Assembly: GCF_036850765.1 (NCBI RefSeq)
Contig: NC_089494.1
Coordinates: forward strand, 3,286,001-3,350,000
Length of the DNA stretch: 64,000 bases
From: Saccopteryx bilineata
Taxonomy: Eukaryota > Chordata > Mammalia > Chiroptera > Emballonuridae
Direction of reading: 5' to 3'
Below are positions 33,957-44,939 of the stretch, piece after piece; positions within the stretch are counted from its first letter, which is position 1, and each line of letters starts with the position of its first letter. Under the pieces are notes generated by a model. It saw only the letters and a list, made by a program, of their open reading frames with translations. It had not been told where the DNA came from and searched no databases. The position numbers were made by a program, and so were the translations under genes.

Positions 33957-34304
33957 GGTTATGGACTGGATGTCTGTGTCCCTGACCCCCCTTCAAGTTC
34001 CTGTGTGGAAGTCCTGACCCCTGAGGGGCTGGTAGTAGAAGATGGGCAGGTCATGAGGGTGGAGCCCTCATCAGTGGGATTAGTGGGACCTCAGAGAGCT
34101 CCTGGCCCCGTCCACCGCGTGAGGACACGGTGACAGGGTGGCCGGCTCTGAACCAGGAAGTGGGCCATCACCAGACACCGACCGAATCTGCCTGCTTCTA
34201 GATCCCAGATTTCCAGTCTCCAAAACCGTGAGAAATAAACGTCTGAGGTTTAAGACCCTTTGCAATCAAGGGTATTTTTGTTTTAACAACCTGAACACAC
34301 TAAG
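33957..34304 (+). mobile_element. MLT1-type (ERVL-MaLR) LTR relic
   Basis: GGTTATGGACTGGATGTCTG opens the LTR. Next come GGTCATGAGGGTGGAGCCCT, GTGAGGACACGGTGACAGG, GAACCAGGAAGTGGGCC, GTGAGAAATAAACG with its poly(A) signal, and AACAACCTGAACACACTAAG at the end. It is better preserved than the copy at 17090. Confidence 0.82.
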
Positions 34305-34389
34305 GCCTCATCTTTACTCAAATATTCTATCGGTGTGAGGGCAAAACCCAGGCCCGTAGACGGAGAGTCCCAGGACCCAGTGTCCACCT

Positions 34390-34512
34390 GAGGTCTCACA
34401 CCCAGGCCTCATGCCAGACCAAGGAAACCAGAAGTGCTGGGGTGCGGCCCAGGCCTCGAGTGTTTTAAACTCCCCGGAAGATTCCAGTGGTCACTGAGGT
34501 TGCGAGCCACCT
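34390..34512 (+). mobile_element. MER5-like hAT-Charlie fragment
   Basis: GGGTGCGGCCCAGGCCTCGA, TTTTAAACTCCCCGGAAGAT and TCACTGAGGTTGCGAGCCAC resemble the right half of MER5-type elements. The outer terminal repeat is degraded. Confidence 0.4.
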
Positions 34513-36654
34513 CTAGATGGAGACCCACCAACTGCAGGGGAGGTGGTGTTCAGCGCCAAGCCACCGACTACTGTCCCCGAGACGGGGAGGACAAGGGGCA
34601 GCGGTGGGGGTCGCAGACCCGAAGAACCCCCTTCCAGACCTTTCCCAGAGTTCTCTGAAAGGAAACTGAAGGAGCAGCTTTGTGGCTGAGAAGGAGAAGG
34701 CGTGAGCCAGCCGTCTCCTGTGAATGTGCGTGGCCACAGGCCACAGCCTCCCGGGTGTCCTTACAGAACTTAGAGCTTCCCTGGTTCTTAACGACGAGGG
34801 GAGCCAGGTCCCAGCCTCCGGCGCGGCGGTCTAGCCAACCCTAGAAAGTGCAGCCAACTGAAACAGGTATCCCTTTGAAATAGCAGGAAGCCTTCTCCCT
34901 CCCCACCCACACTGATGGGCTTCTTCCCTTGGCTACAACCACTTATCAAAAGCGCCTCCGGTTTGTTCCAGTACTGGCTTGAACTTGGCTACCCAGCCAG
35001 GACTTTCTGTGGGGACGGTCCTGCTGCCCGCCGTGGTCCCACCGGCGAAGTCGTGGGGGGCAATTCCCTTCCTTAGTCTTTGCCGTCGTCCTATGGTAAC
35101 TGCAGGAGGGGCACTCGCTGAGTCCTCCCCGGGGGTCCACCCTCCAGAAACGAGCTGTGTTGACTCAACACTTAGATTTATTTTAGGATCCTGAAAAATT
35201 AAATCAGAGAGAAATAAACAAAATAAAGTAGAACTTTCCTTGAAAGAAGGACAGACCCTTCCTGGTATGCTCTCAGGTTTTAAAGTAGATCGCAGAATTG
35301 GTTGTCCAGTCTCTGCGGATCATCGCTGGGTCCCGCCACGCGGGGGAGAGAGGTTGGAATGCCAGGGGCCCAAACGCTGCCGGCCACGCACGTGGCTGGG
35401 CGCACAGAGGCCCTCCGCGGAAGGACCGGAGTGTCTTCCTCAAAGCGCTACAGGAACCAAAAGCGTGTGTGCTAATGACGACTGCTTTTCGAGCCCGTGG
35501 ATTCAGTGACTTTTCCCCGCGAGGAGCTCGCTTGTGGCGCGTCCTGTTCGCTGAGAACCAGGGACTCGGAGACCAGGAAGTCTGGCAACCAGCGTCTCGC
35601 TCTTGCGCACGTGGATGCGGGGTTCCGCGAACAAGCAAAATGAGGTGCAAGGGAAGGAATGTCCCATTTCCGTTTGGGAGCAACCTTGGATTCTTGCTAA
35701 AAGGAGAAACGGGTGGGTCTGATGACACCAGGGACGTGACACCACGGCTTCCTTGGCCTGCCTTCGTCCTGTAAATCCAGACGGTGTCCTGAGGCTGTCC
35801 AAGGCAGCTGCGGTTTCCTCCGGCTAAACCCCCCAGAGTTCACAGAGCCCGTCATCAGGTCTCACGCAAGCCCGTCTGCCGCTCCGGGGCCTCTCCCACG
35901 ACCCGGTTCTTGTGCACAAACCCCTTCCCTGCAGAAGACTTCATTTCCTGGCCAGGGTCTGAGCCAGCAGAGCTGATGTCCAGATGTTCCCCAGCGCCTA
36001 CATTGGAGACACCTGTGCTGAGCGCCCCTGGAGAGGGCCCCGCCATCGAGGGGGGGGGGGCGTCTTCCCACAGAGCCTGCGAGGCCAGTTGTGCCGGAGG
36101 CCCACCGTGACGTGTGACATCTTACCGGTCCCTCCTGACACAGGCCCCATCCTGCGAGTCGGTGATTGATTACTTCCTGATCGCTGCCACCGGTCTTCTG
36201 TTTGTGCGGTGCCTTTGCTGTGTCTTATATCAAGGGTGTCACCGCCCTTGGAGAGAGGCGCTCCCTCTAGATGGCTCAGAGCAAGGACATGATTCCACAA
36301 CGGACACTCAGGATGGAACAGAGCCTACAGCCTGTTCCCGCCACGAGGAAAAGCAAAGCCAATGGACAGGTGTGCGGATCAAGCAGGCACGCCAGATGCC
36401 GGGGTCGTCTGGGAGGCCGCCCCAACCTTTCCGGGGGCCCAGTCCCTCCTCACCCCTGGGCCTGGCCCACCTGTGTCGCTGGGGTCCCAGGCCCCAGAAT
36501 GACGCACCTGACGTGACTGCGCAGAGGGCGTGGCCTGCGGCGGATGAAGATCCGCCTCTCCCCGACCTTGGCCGGTGGGTGGGCCGCTAGAAATTGAGTC
36601 CCACCGTTCAGTATAAAAGGTCAAGGGTGAAACGATAGATCTGGGATTTGAGGT
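34513..36654. other. unassigned, CpG-rich in places
   Basis: No gene or transposon is recognised. Frames at 35298-35774 and 36114-36590 show no domain. An 11-base G run lies at 36050-36060. Confidence 0.4.
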
Positions 36655-37085
36655 AAGCTGAAAAATGGCTCCCCAAAAGTTATCCGTGTCCCAGTCTCTG
36701 GGACCTGTGGTTGTTAGTTTGTGAAGGGTCTGTGGGTGCGGTTGAATTAGGAACCCTGCCATGGGGAGATCACCCCGCGTTGTGCAGGTGGGCCCCAAGT
36801 GCAATCACGTGTGTGCACTCACAGTCAAGAGGAGACAGAGGCCGACGTGACACCAGATGACAAGAGGACAGCGTGACCCCAGGGGAAGTTTGGAGGGACG
36901 TGGCCACGAGCCAAAGACTGTGGTAGTCACCAGGCCCTGGACAATGGGAAAAGCAGATTCTGCCCCAGAGTCCCCATAGGGACGTAGACCTGCTGTCACC
37001 CTGACTCGACTTAGCTCCAGGGTGCTGCTCTGGGCTTCTGGTCTGCAGAATTCTGAGAGGATAACTGTGGGTTGTCTTCAGTCAG
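36655..37085 (+). mobile_element. MLT1-type LTR relic
   Basis: ATGGCTCCCCAAAAGTTATC, CAAGAGGAGACAGAGGCCG, TTTGGAGGGACGTGGCCACG, CTTCTGGTCTGCAGAATTCT and GAGAGGATAACTGTGGGTTG fit the order of an MLT1-family LTR. Several inner blocks are scrambled or lost. The assignment is weaker than for the copies at 33957 and 57310. Confidence 0.55.
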
Positions 37086-37236
37086 CAAGTATGTCCATGA
37101 CAAGGGGGCTCCAGGACACTGACTAGGGTCCTATGGGACAGGGAGGGAGGAGGCTGGAGCTTCAGAGAGGGCGTGCACTGACGGGGTGGTGGTGGGAGCA
37201 CAGGGAGAGCCAGTCTCAGAAGCTGAGAGGTCAGGA

Positions 37237-37861
37237 CAGAGGCAGATTGAACGGCGGGAGCACTGGGCTTGCACCCTGGGCCCCGACTTCTGAAGGGCCC
37301 CACAAAACCCCAACTTGACACTTTTTTCTAATGACACCAAATTTGGTTTCAAAGGTGCACTTTTAACATTAATAATACAAAATATTTTTTATTTATTTAA
37401 AAATATGGTTAACATGTATTTTTATTTTCCCTGTCTCTATTTATTTATTTATTTATTTTACGGAGACGGAGAGTGAGTCAGAGAGAGGGATAGACAGGGA
37501 CAGACAGACAGGAACGAAGAGAGATGAGAAACATCAATCATTAGTTTTTCATTGCGCGTTGCAACACCTTAGTTGTTCATTGATTGCTTTCTCACATGTG
37601 CCTTGACCGTGGGCCTTCAGCAGACCGAGCAACCCCTTGCTGGAGCCAGCGACCTTGGGTTCAAGCTGGTGAGGTTTTGCTCAAACCAGATGAGCCCGCG
37701 CTCACGCTGGCAACCTCGGGGTCTCGAACCTGGGTCCTCCACATCCCAGTCCGAAGCTCTATCCACTGCGCCACCGCCTGGTCAGGCCCTGTCTCTTTTT
37801 TTTAAGGAGCACAATATTTTCTTCTACGCCCGTGGCCTCAACCGCCCTCAATCTGCCTTTG
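37237..37861 (+). mobile_element. non-autonomous hAT MITE (family copy 1), split by a SINE
   Basis: The ends are CAGAGGCAGATTGA and TCAATCTGCCTTTG, inverted repeats with one mismatch in 14. A perfect 8-bp target duplication GGTCAGGA lies at 37229-37236 and 37862-37869. Without the nested SINE and its duplication the element is about 267 bases. No transposase is present. The same family occurs at 43767-44443 in the same orientation. Confidence 0.93.
37439..37786 (-). mobile_element. tRNA-derived bat SINE, long type, nested in a hAT MITE
   Basis: A reverse copy of the CCTGACCAGG-headed type, from a T/A-rich tail to the head complement ending CCTGGTCAGG. The complement of its GGTTCGAGAC B box lies near 37721-37732. 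The perfect 10-bp duplication CCCTGTCTCT occurs at 37429-37438 and 37787-37796, inside the hAT element, so the SINE inserted after the MITE. Confidence 0.93.
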
Positions 37862-37869
37862 GGTCAGGA

Positions 37870-38523
37870 AGGCAGACAGCAAACAGGACGAGGACTGAGC
37901 TTCTCCCCCTATCGCCGACCCCCGTCCATGAGACCCAGCTCCAGCCAGGTGTCCCTGTGCAGCAGTCTCCTCCCGGGGTCCCCGAACCCTGCCGACACCG
38001 CCTCCCACGCCTCTCGGCCCCATTGCCACCCGGACATGCGTACTCCGGTGAGCAGCACATCGGCCCCACGCTCCAGTTCCCATGCTGGGCGGATGCTGGT
38101 GACACCAGTAGCTCGCGAGGGTCCTTGTCACAAGCCGGGTGAACAGTGCACGCACTCGGGAAGAGCCGCCCCGTCCTCATCCCAGGAGACGGACGCGGTG
38201 GGCGGTTGTGCATGGCAGGTCAGGTCACCGCGCCCAGGGCTTGCTTCGTAAGGAGCAGGAGGGACGGCTGGAATCTGGCCTTGGGAAGAGTGGCCACTTC
38301 ACTTAGAACCCTCTCTAGAAAAGTCTGCCCATTCCCCCATGTGCCTCCCTCATTCCTTGGTGTTGGGGAAGTCCACTGACCCCTACCCGGGCTCTGTGGA
38401 CTCAAAGTTCCTGCCTGCTTGAGCTAGCATTTCTCACCGGGCCACCCAGTGTGCCCTGGGCAGATGCTGCACCCTGGTCGAACCTGCATTGGTCTGCACT
38501 TTCCTTAGTAACACAGCAGCATC
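37870..38523. other. unassigned GC-rich stretch
   Basis: Nothing recognised. Frames here are chance frames in GC-rich sequence. Confidence 0.4.
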
Positions 38524-38588
38524 CTCTACAGCAGGGGTCCCCAAACTAAGGCCCGCGGGCCCCATGCGGCCCCCGAGGCCATTTATCC
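38524..38588 (+). mobile_element. orphan left end of a hAT MITE (tandem duplicate)
   Basis: These 65 bases consist of CTCTACAG plus the first 57 bases of the hAT element that starts again at 38597. The two left ends differ by about three substitutions and one indel. It has no right end of its own. Confidence 0.88.
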
Positions 38589-38596
38589 CTCTACAG

Positions 38597-38912
38597 CAGG
38601 GGTCCCCAAACTACGGCCCGCGGGCCGCATGCGGCCCCCTGAGGCCATTTATCCGGCCCCCACTGCACCTCTTTCATTGGTGGTCAGTGAGAGGAGCATA
38701 GTTCCCATTGAAATACTGGTCAGTTTGTTGATTTAAATTTACTTGTTCTTTATTTTAAATATTGTATTTGTTCCCGTTTTGTTTTTTTACTTTAAAATAA
38801 GATATGTGCAGTGTGCATAGGGATTTGTTCATAGTTTTTTTTATAGTCCGGCCCTCCAACGGTCTGAGGGACAGTGAACTGGCCCCCTGTGTAAAAAGTT
38901 TGGGGACCCCTG
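38597..38912 (+). mobile_element. non-autonomous hAT element (316 bp)
   Basis: Same family as 9306-9639, with ends CAGGGGTCCCCAAACT and AGTTTGGGGACCCCTG. It lacks 19 bases around 38661. The target duplication CTCTACAG is perfect at 38589-38596 and 38913-38920, and a third copy lies at 38524-38531 in front of the orphan left end. Confidence 0.95.
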
Positions 38913-38920
38913 CTCTACAG

Positions 38921-41900
38921 CATGGCGAGGAGAGAGGCTCTGAGCGGGAAGGCCCACCGGAGGGTTTTAGGCAACCCACAGAGAGGGCACTGCTGGTCTG
39001 TGATGTCTCAGAAGCGACCAGGGTCCAGCACGGGGCGTGGGTAAGCATGAGCTTCACACCTGAGGGCTGTGAGCTGAGGCTGTCGCCCCAGGTTCCCAAG
39101 ACTCACGGAGGGGACTCATGGCAGCCCCTGGCATCCAAGGCAAAGCCTCTGAGTCTGCTGCCCCTTAACGCTCTCCCTCCCCTGGCACTCGGGCAACTAA
39201 TCCGGGTCCCGCTGTCCCCGTGCTGCAGCTTTTGGGAGTCTTCCATAGAGAAGCTGAGGAAACGCTGTCTGATTCCCAGAATTAACGGAGGAGCCCATCA
39301 CGTCCCCAGAAGACTTCTCCGCTCCTCATCCACATGCCAAACTATAAATACTTCCATACTCTGAGACTCTTCAAAAGCAGAAGCAGCTTCCCCTGAGGTC
39401 AGCAGTCCTTAGCTTGTGGTTTCAACCCCCACTGGGAAGTTCCACTCGCTTCCCGGGGTGGGGGGGACATGGTTGAACAACTAGGAACACATGTCTGGCC
39501 GTGCGGACTGTCAGGATTCTGGAGGGACAGAGGCATGTGTGGGAGGGAGAGGCTGGCTCCATCCAGGGCCAGGAACAAAAGCCGAATGTCTGTGGCAAAG
39601 GGACAGCGAGTGGGGTGACTCAGCCCCGGGGCCTCCCTCTGCCCCAGGCGTCCCATCCACCCACTGCTTCCTGGCAGCGGGCACCCACACAGAGAGGGCC
39701 AGGCCGCGGCGGCACCACCGGCCTGTGTTTCCCACAGTTCAGAGAGAGCACCCCTGGAGCCAGAGGTGGTCAGGGTGGGCACAGCGGGCACACGTTTGGT
39801 TGATGACAGTTTTTTTCTCCCCCCGCCCCCCCTAAGGAAGTTGAACGCTTGAGCGTTGTGAGCTCAGGCTTGGCTTAATTAATCCAGATCAGTAAGAAAT
39901 GGAGAGCTGATGACCGCATTTAAACATTAATTCTGTCCATCTAAGCCAAATCACAGTGTGAAGTCTCGCAAGGCAGGCCGTAGAATTTTCCAGAAGTGTG
40001 AACGGTTATCCTGGCAGGTAAGGACAATGCCGTAGAATTTTCCAGAAGTGTGAACGGTTATCCTGGCAGGTAAGGACAATGCTCCTAACTAAAACAGGCT
40101 GGGCCAGTCTTCCTCGAGGCTGCCCAGGCCTCAGGTCCCCTCCCTGGTCATGTGTGGTCTTCTGGAAGGAAGGGGCCCAGGGGCCCGGCCACTGGTCACT
40201 GGAGGCACAAGCCCTCCCCTGAAACGCGCCCTTGTGTGGAGAGGCAGGGAAGAGAAGCAGTCAGTGAAGAGAAAGGCGAGCTCAACGTTTGCTTGTCACC
40301 CTCCTCTCCCCTTCCTGCTGTCCGGCCAGCACGTGGCTTGGAGGTGGACCTTTCCCACGGCAGGACCAGCAGAAGCCTGTGCTAACGGTGGGACAGGCCT
40401 GGGCCTGCGACCCCAGGACCTCCGAGGTGACAGACGGTCTGAGGGGTCTGGCTGAGGCACGCGCAGTGCCTGCTTCAGCGTGTGAAGGGGGAGCCTCGTG
40501 TGGAAGGGGGAGCTCTCCTCTCCGGCAGGGGGCGTGGGAGGGACAGGGTGGAGGCCAGCCGTCTGCCGGCCTGGGTCCCCGTGGCCCCCGCTGGACTGCA
40601 GGCTTCCCCGGCGGCAGTTTGGTGGACGCACCTCATTGGCTTTCTCTGCGTCCTCAGAGCCCTGCGTCCGTGAGCGGCGTTGCTCGGGCCGACCTCTGTC
40701 CGATGTCTGCAGACACTGGAGGGATCCCGACTACTCACCAGCTCAGGTTCTAAGCACGGAGGACATAGTGGGGGAATAGACCCCAGACAGAGTCTTCCCA
40801 CCATAGAGCTTATCCTCTAGTCAAAGAAGACGGATAATAACAGCAACATGAGGAGGAAGTGTTTCGTCCCTCTCTGCCTGTCTGTCTAACATGTGACACA
40901 ATTCCTTTGGGCCTCCCTTGTGTCGTCTGCAGGTAAGTTGTGACTGAGAGGGGGTCCCTCCCACCCCGGCACTGGGTGTTGTACGGTTTGGGGCACGACC
41001 CAGCTTCACGTGTCACCGCCCAGCGGAGGACACGCCCACCGTGCGGCTGCGTGTCCAGCCTGTGCTTTGTGCCAGGCTCTGGACGAGGCCATGGACGAGG
41101 CGTGCTGCACCCCACTCCGGCCGGGGAGACGGACACAAGCGAGGTAACGAGGGGCCGTGATCTTTGCTGTAAAGGAGACAGAGCGGGAGGGCTCAGGGGT
41201 GGCTGCCCCGGGTCGCTGTCCGGGTTGAACGGGAAGGACGGCGGGAGGGGCGGGTCCAGGCCCTGCGGGGTCTCTGGGATGCGGGCGAGCCTGGATTTTA
41301 TTCTTCGTGCGGATGTTGTTGTTCTGGTCACAACGGACCGAGCTGCTGGGCATTGAGGTGGCCAGACAGGGCAAGGGGCCAATGTGCCCGGAACCATCAT
41401 GGCTTCTTTCAGCAGCAGCAGCGGCAGCGGGCAGGAAGAGGACCCGCTCCCCAGTGTCCCGTTTTCCTTCGGAGGGGGGGGGGGGCGGTGCTGGGCGGTT
41501 CCGGGTGGACGCAGAGCGGGTCCAGGCTGTGGTGCTGGTAGAGGGAAGGTGTCCAGTCGCAAGGCACCGGGCAGAGTGGGGGAGACGGCCGAAGCCGTGT
41601 TTCCCCCAAGAGCCCTCGAAACAGAGGCTGTGCTTATGGGGGAGGACGTGGATGCCTGGAGGTGCCTATGTCCTCCACCACAGCTCCCTCCAGACAACGG
41701 CGGGGCCCCGATTGTCCCCAAACAGCGGGGAGGGGGCAGCTCCCCCACCAGGACCAGGTCTGCTGCGCAAAGCCATGGGATGGCTTGTGTTTAAGCTGGA
41801 AGACCACACACAGGGTTTGGCCTGAAATTGGAGTCCCCAGTGCAGAAGGTGGCTTTTAGGGGGCCATCGTACATCTAGGTTGGGGACACAGTCCCGGCCA

Positions 41901-42084
41901 GAACCTACCGTTCTGGCATCACTATGGCCAGCGTCCCAGTTCACCGAGGGGAAGCTGATGGCAGCAGGGACCACAGAGGTAGCCTCAGCCACGGAGAGAA
42001 GAGAAGACGGAGGCAGTTCTGGAGATCACAGAGAGGGCGCAGCGATGCTCTGGACCTCAGGACGGAGGGAAAAGAATCATCAAG
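38921..42084. other. unassigned, largely GC-rich
   Basis: No gene or transposon is recognised. A 312-codon frame on the minus strand (40810-41748) is rich in Pro, Ser and Gly, lies in CpG-rich sequence and has no known domain. The segment at 39850-39975 is AT-richer and carries several TAAT motifs (TTAATTAATCC, ATTTAAACATTAATTC); it could be a regulatory element. Confidence 0.35.
39979..40082 (+). repeat. perfect 52-bp tandem duplication
   Basis: Bases 39979-40030 and 40031-40082 are identical. Zero differences over 52 bases mean either a recent event or an assembly or sequencing artefact. Confidence 0.95.
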
Positions 42085-42095
42085 AATAATCCCTC

Positions 42096-42340
42096 GCCTG
42101 ACCAGTCACCACCGCAGTGGATAAGGCATCAACTTGGGACACTGAGGTCCCAGGTTTGAAACCCTGGGGTCGCTGGCTTGAGCCTAAGGTCGCTGGCTTA
42201 GCTGCAGCCCCCCAGTCAAGGCACATATGAGAAAGCAACCATTGAACAACTAAAGTGCCGCAACTACGAGTTGATACTTCTCATCTCTCTCCTTTTCTGT
42301 CTGTTTCTTTGTATATCTCTTTTGCAATAATAATAATAAT
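42096..42340 (+). mobile_element. tRNA-derived bat SINE, short-array type
   Basis: The head begins GCCTGACCAG, B box GGTTTGAAACC (42153-42163), then two GTCGCTGGCTTGAGC-type units, CAGTCAAGGCACATATGAG, a CT-rich part and an (AAT)n tail. Flanks AATAATCCCTC (42085-42095) and AATAATCCTTG (42341-42351) probably represent the target duplication. Confidence 0.88.
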
Positions 42341-42351
42341 AATAATCCTTG

Positions 42352-42985
42352 AACTTTGATTGATCAATCATAAGTTATAATTACATGAATTAAAAAAAAG
42401 GTGGTGTCAGAAGTTGTTAGAGAAAATGCGAAGATGTTTTCAGTTTTGACCATGACTCCTTCGCCAAGTCTCTGATGAGTCAACACAGCTGCTGTTGACA
42501 TTGGCATCCTGGGAGGAAAGATACATTACCAGGAGCATCAAGTTCCCCCTTCAAAGTTGAAACAGCCAGGGCTCTGTCTGAAAAAAAGACGTTCATGACA
42601 CTGTAGCTAAGTCACCAGTAACTCTCTCAGTGGAAGGCAGAGAGGGAACAAGTACAGCCTCCAGCCTGGTGTCACTATGGTGTGACTTCTCGACCCAGAC
42701 AGTCCTCTCTCTCAACACCACGGTTTTCGTTCAATTTCTCACTGAAAAGGAAAGTGACTGAGTCTCACACACAACCCCCTCCACTAGACAGCTGGCAAAA
42801 GAACCCCAAGCTGGTAACAGAAGGAGAGGGTCCTGATCATACCTTAAACCTGCCTTCACCCGCGGGGCTTCCCTGTCCTTCCTCGAAGGTCACGGTCAGA
42901 GCGTCTCCTGCTCATTCCTGGACTCAGCGAGGGGGAGACAGCCTGGCCGGAGGCAGTCTGGAGTTGTGGGAAAACGCAGGGAATC
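42352..42985. other. unassigned stretch
   Basis: Nothing recognised. Confidence 0.4.
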
Positions 42986-42989
42986 GCGG

Positions 42990-43115
42990 GCCTGAGCACA
43001 CCGGGGTCCAGCCCCGAGCCCCACCGCTGACCAGGTGGACCTTGGGGCCAGTCACTTCCCTGAGCCTCGTCTGCAAAACGCAGGTGGCTCGGGACTCCGT
43101 GGCTGTTAGGACGAC
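42990..43115 (+). repeat. MIR fragment
   Basis: CTGACCAGGTGGACCTTGGG, CAGTCACTTCCCTGAGCCTC and GTCTGCAAAACGCAGG follow the MIR core order. Confidence 0.55.
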
Positions 43116-43758
43116 TCCTCAGACTGCACTTCCAGAAACCGCGACTTATTAGCGGTAGAGACCCAGAGACTGTGGGGCACAGGAGGATTTTTTAAATGTC
43201 TTTCTCAGATGGGAAACCCTTTAAAAAAAATCGTAGGATGCTTCCAAGCATGGGTACAGCATTTCCCAATGGAAATAAAAAAATAAAAAATCAAAGTAAC
43301 AATTAAGGGGCATATCTGTTTTTCTACCATGGTTCAAGAGCTTTATGTTAAAAAAAGAAAAAAGTAGTTTTGTATGTTTGCTTATAACAATAAATTCTTA
43401 ATCTTGAAGGGATAGAATGGAAACTTGATACTTACTGTCCTCCATCCCCAACCCCCAATCCCTTGCCGACCTTGAAGACTTCCTTTGTCACCTAGTTTCT
43501 GCTGACTAAGCACTTCCCTCTATCCTCTGATTTAATTCACGGTGTGTCCTTAACTTCTGTCATAAGCAGAGGGGAGAGGAGAGGCACCCAAGTCATAGAA
43601 ATGTAAACACGCAGAGTCATAAACACTCACTCACTCACCGGTGACTGCCCACCTCCACGCCTGTCCACCCCCCACCACACCCACCACGGAGCGGGCTCAG
43701 GGCTTGAGCTCCGTCCACCATGGCTCCAGGTGACAAGACAGACAGATCCCGTGTGCTC
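43116..43758. other. unassigned stretch
   Basis: Nothing recognised. A-rich patches lie near 43215-43370, and a short (CTCA)n lies at 43626-43637. Confidence 0.4.
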
Positions 43759-43766
43759 ACCATGCT

Positions 43767-44443
43767 CAGAGGCGGATTTAACGGCGGGCGCACCGGGCGT
43801 GCGCCCTGGGCCCCGACATCCCGACTTCTGAAGGGTCCTGTGACACCCCAACTTGACGCTTTTTTTTAACGACACCAAGTTTGGTTTCCTAGGTACAATT
43901 TTAACATTAATAGTACATGACATTATTTATTTATTTATTTATTTATTTATGTATTTTTCTGAAGCTGGAAACGGGGAGAGACAGTCAGACAGACTCCCGC
44001 ATGCGCCCGACCGGGATCCACCCGGCACGCCCACCAGGGGGCGATGCTCTGCCCCTCCGGGGCGTCGCTCTGCCGCGACCAGAGCCACTCTAGCGCCTGG
44101 GGCAGAGGCCAAGGAGCCATCCCCAGCGCCTGGGCCATCTTTGCTCCAATGGAGCCTTGGCTGCGGGAGGGGAAGAGGGAGAGAGAGAGGAAGGAGAGGG
44201 GAAGGGGTGGAGAAGCAAATGGGCGCTTCTCCTATATGCCCTGACCAGGAATCGAACCCTGGTCCCCCGCACGCCAGGCCGACGCTGTACCGCTGAGCCA
44301 ACCGGCCAGGGCCATGACATTTTTTATTTATTTAAAAATATGGTTAACATGTATTTTTATTTTCTCTCTCTCTCTCTCTCTCTTCAAGGGGCTCAATATT
44401 TTCTTCTGCGCTGGGGGCCTCAACTGACCTTAATCCGCCTCTG
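43767..44443 (+). mobile_element. non-autonomous hAT MITE (family copy 2), split by a SINE
   Basis: The ends are CAGAGGCGGATTTA and TTAATCCGCCTCTG. The 12 outer bases form a perfect inverted repeat. Target duplication ACCATGCT is perfect at 43759-43766 and 44444-44451. Without the nested SINE it is about 280 bases. The interior matches 37237-37861 block by block, including the GCGCCCTGGGCCCCGAC part, ATTTAAAAATATGGTTAACA and CAATATTTTCTTCT. Confidence 0.95.
43925..44312 (-). mobile_element. tRNA-derived bat SINE (VES-like), nested in a hAT MITE
   Basis: A reverse copy with (TTTA)n at the tail side, intact B box (complement of 44248-44258) and a head ending GCCAGGGC. The perfect 9-bp duplication CATGACATT occurs at 43916-43924 and 44313-44321 inside the hAT element. 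Confidence 0.95.
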
Positions 44444-44451
44444 ACCATGCT

Positions 44452-44935
44452 CTGTAATGTCCTCCCTTCTGTGAAGTGTTACTGTTTCCACACTTAAGCT
44501 CTTGGATTTTTATCTACAGTGTTGAAAATGGAGTTTTCAGCCAAGTCAAGATGCAAATAGATCTACATACTGAAGCGTTTTAGGTTCACAGATGAGGCAC
44601 AGGGACCCACATGGGTGTGATTTTTTTTTTAATTTTTTTTTAGTGGGTAGAAGGAGCCAAAACCCATGTGGTACGTCTTCTGGAGCCTGAATCTGGGACA
44701 GTTTCTCAGCAAACCCTTCCCCTGAACAAGCTCCTGTGTAATGTTCCTCTTCTGTCTCCACCTTCCGGAAGCTTCAGGAGCCAGCCGTGCGCAGAGCGGG
44801 CTGTTGCCCTATTCGTCCTGATGTTCCCCTTTATACTGTTTGTCCTGTGTGGCATAATTTAGAAAGCATGGGAGACGGGAACTCTGAGAGCTCGGAATCC
44901 AACTTCTCCCCGATGCTGGTGAAGAGCACAACCTT
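44452..44935. other. unassigned stretch
   Basis: Nothing recognised. A T-rich run lies at 44620-44641. Confidence 0.4.
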
Positions 44936-44939
44936 CCTG

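Noticed and set aside
40810..41748. 312-codon minus-strand frame
   Set aside because: It lies in GC-rich DNA with few stop codons on either strand and overlaps long frames in the other direction. The composition is low-complexity and no domain is visible.
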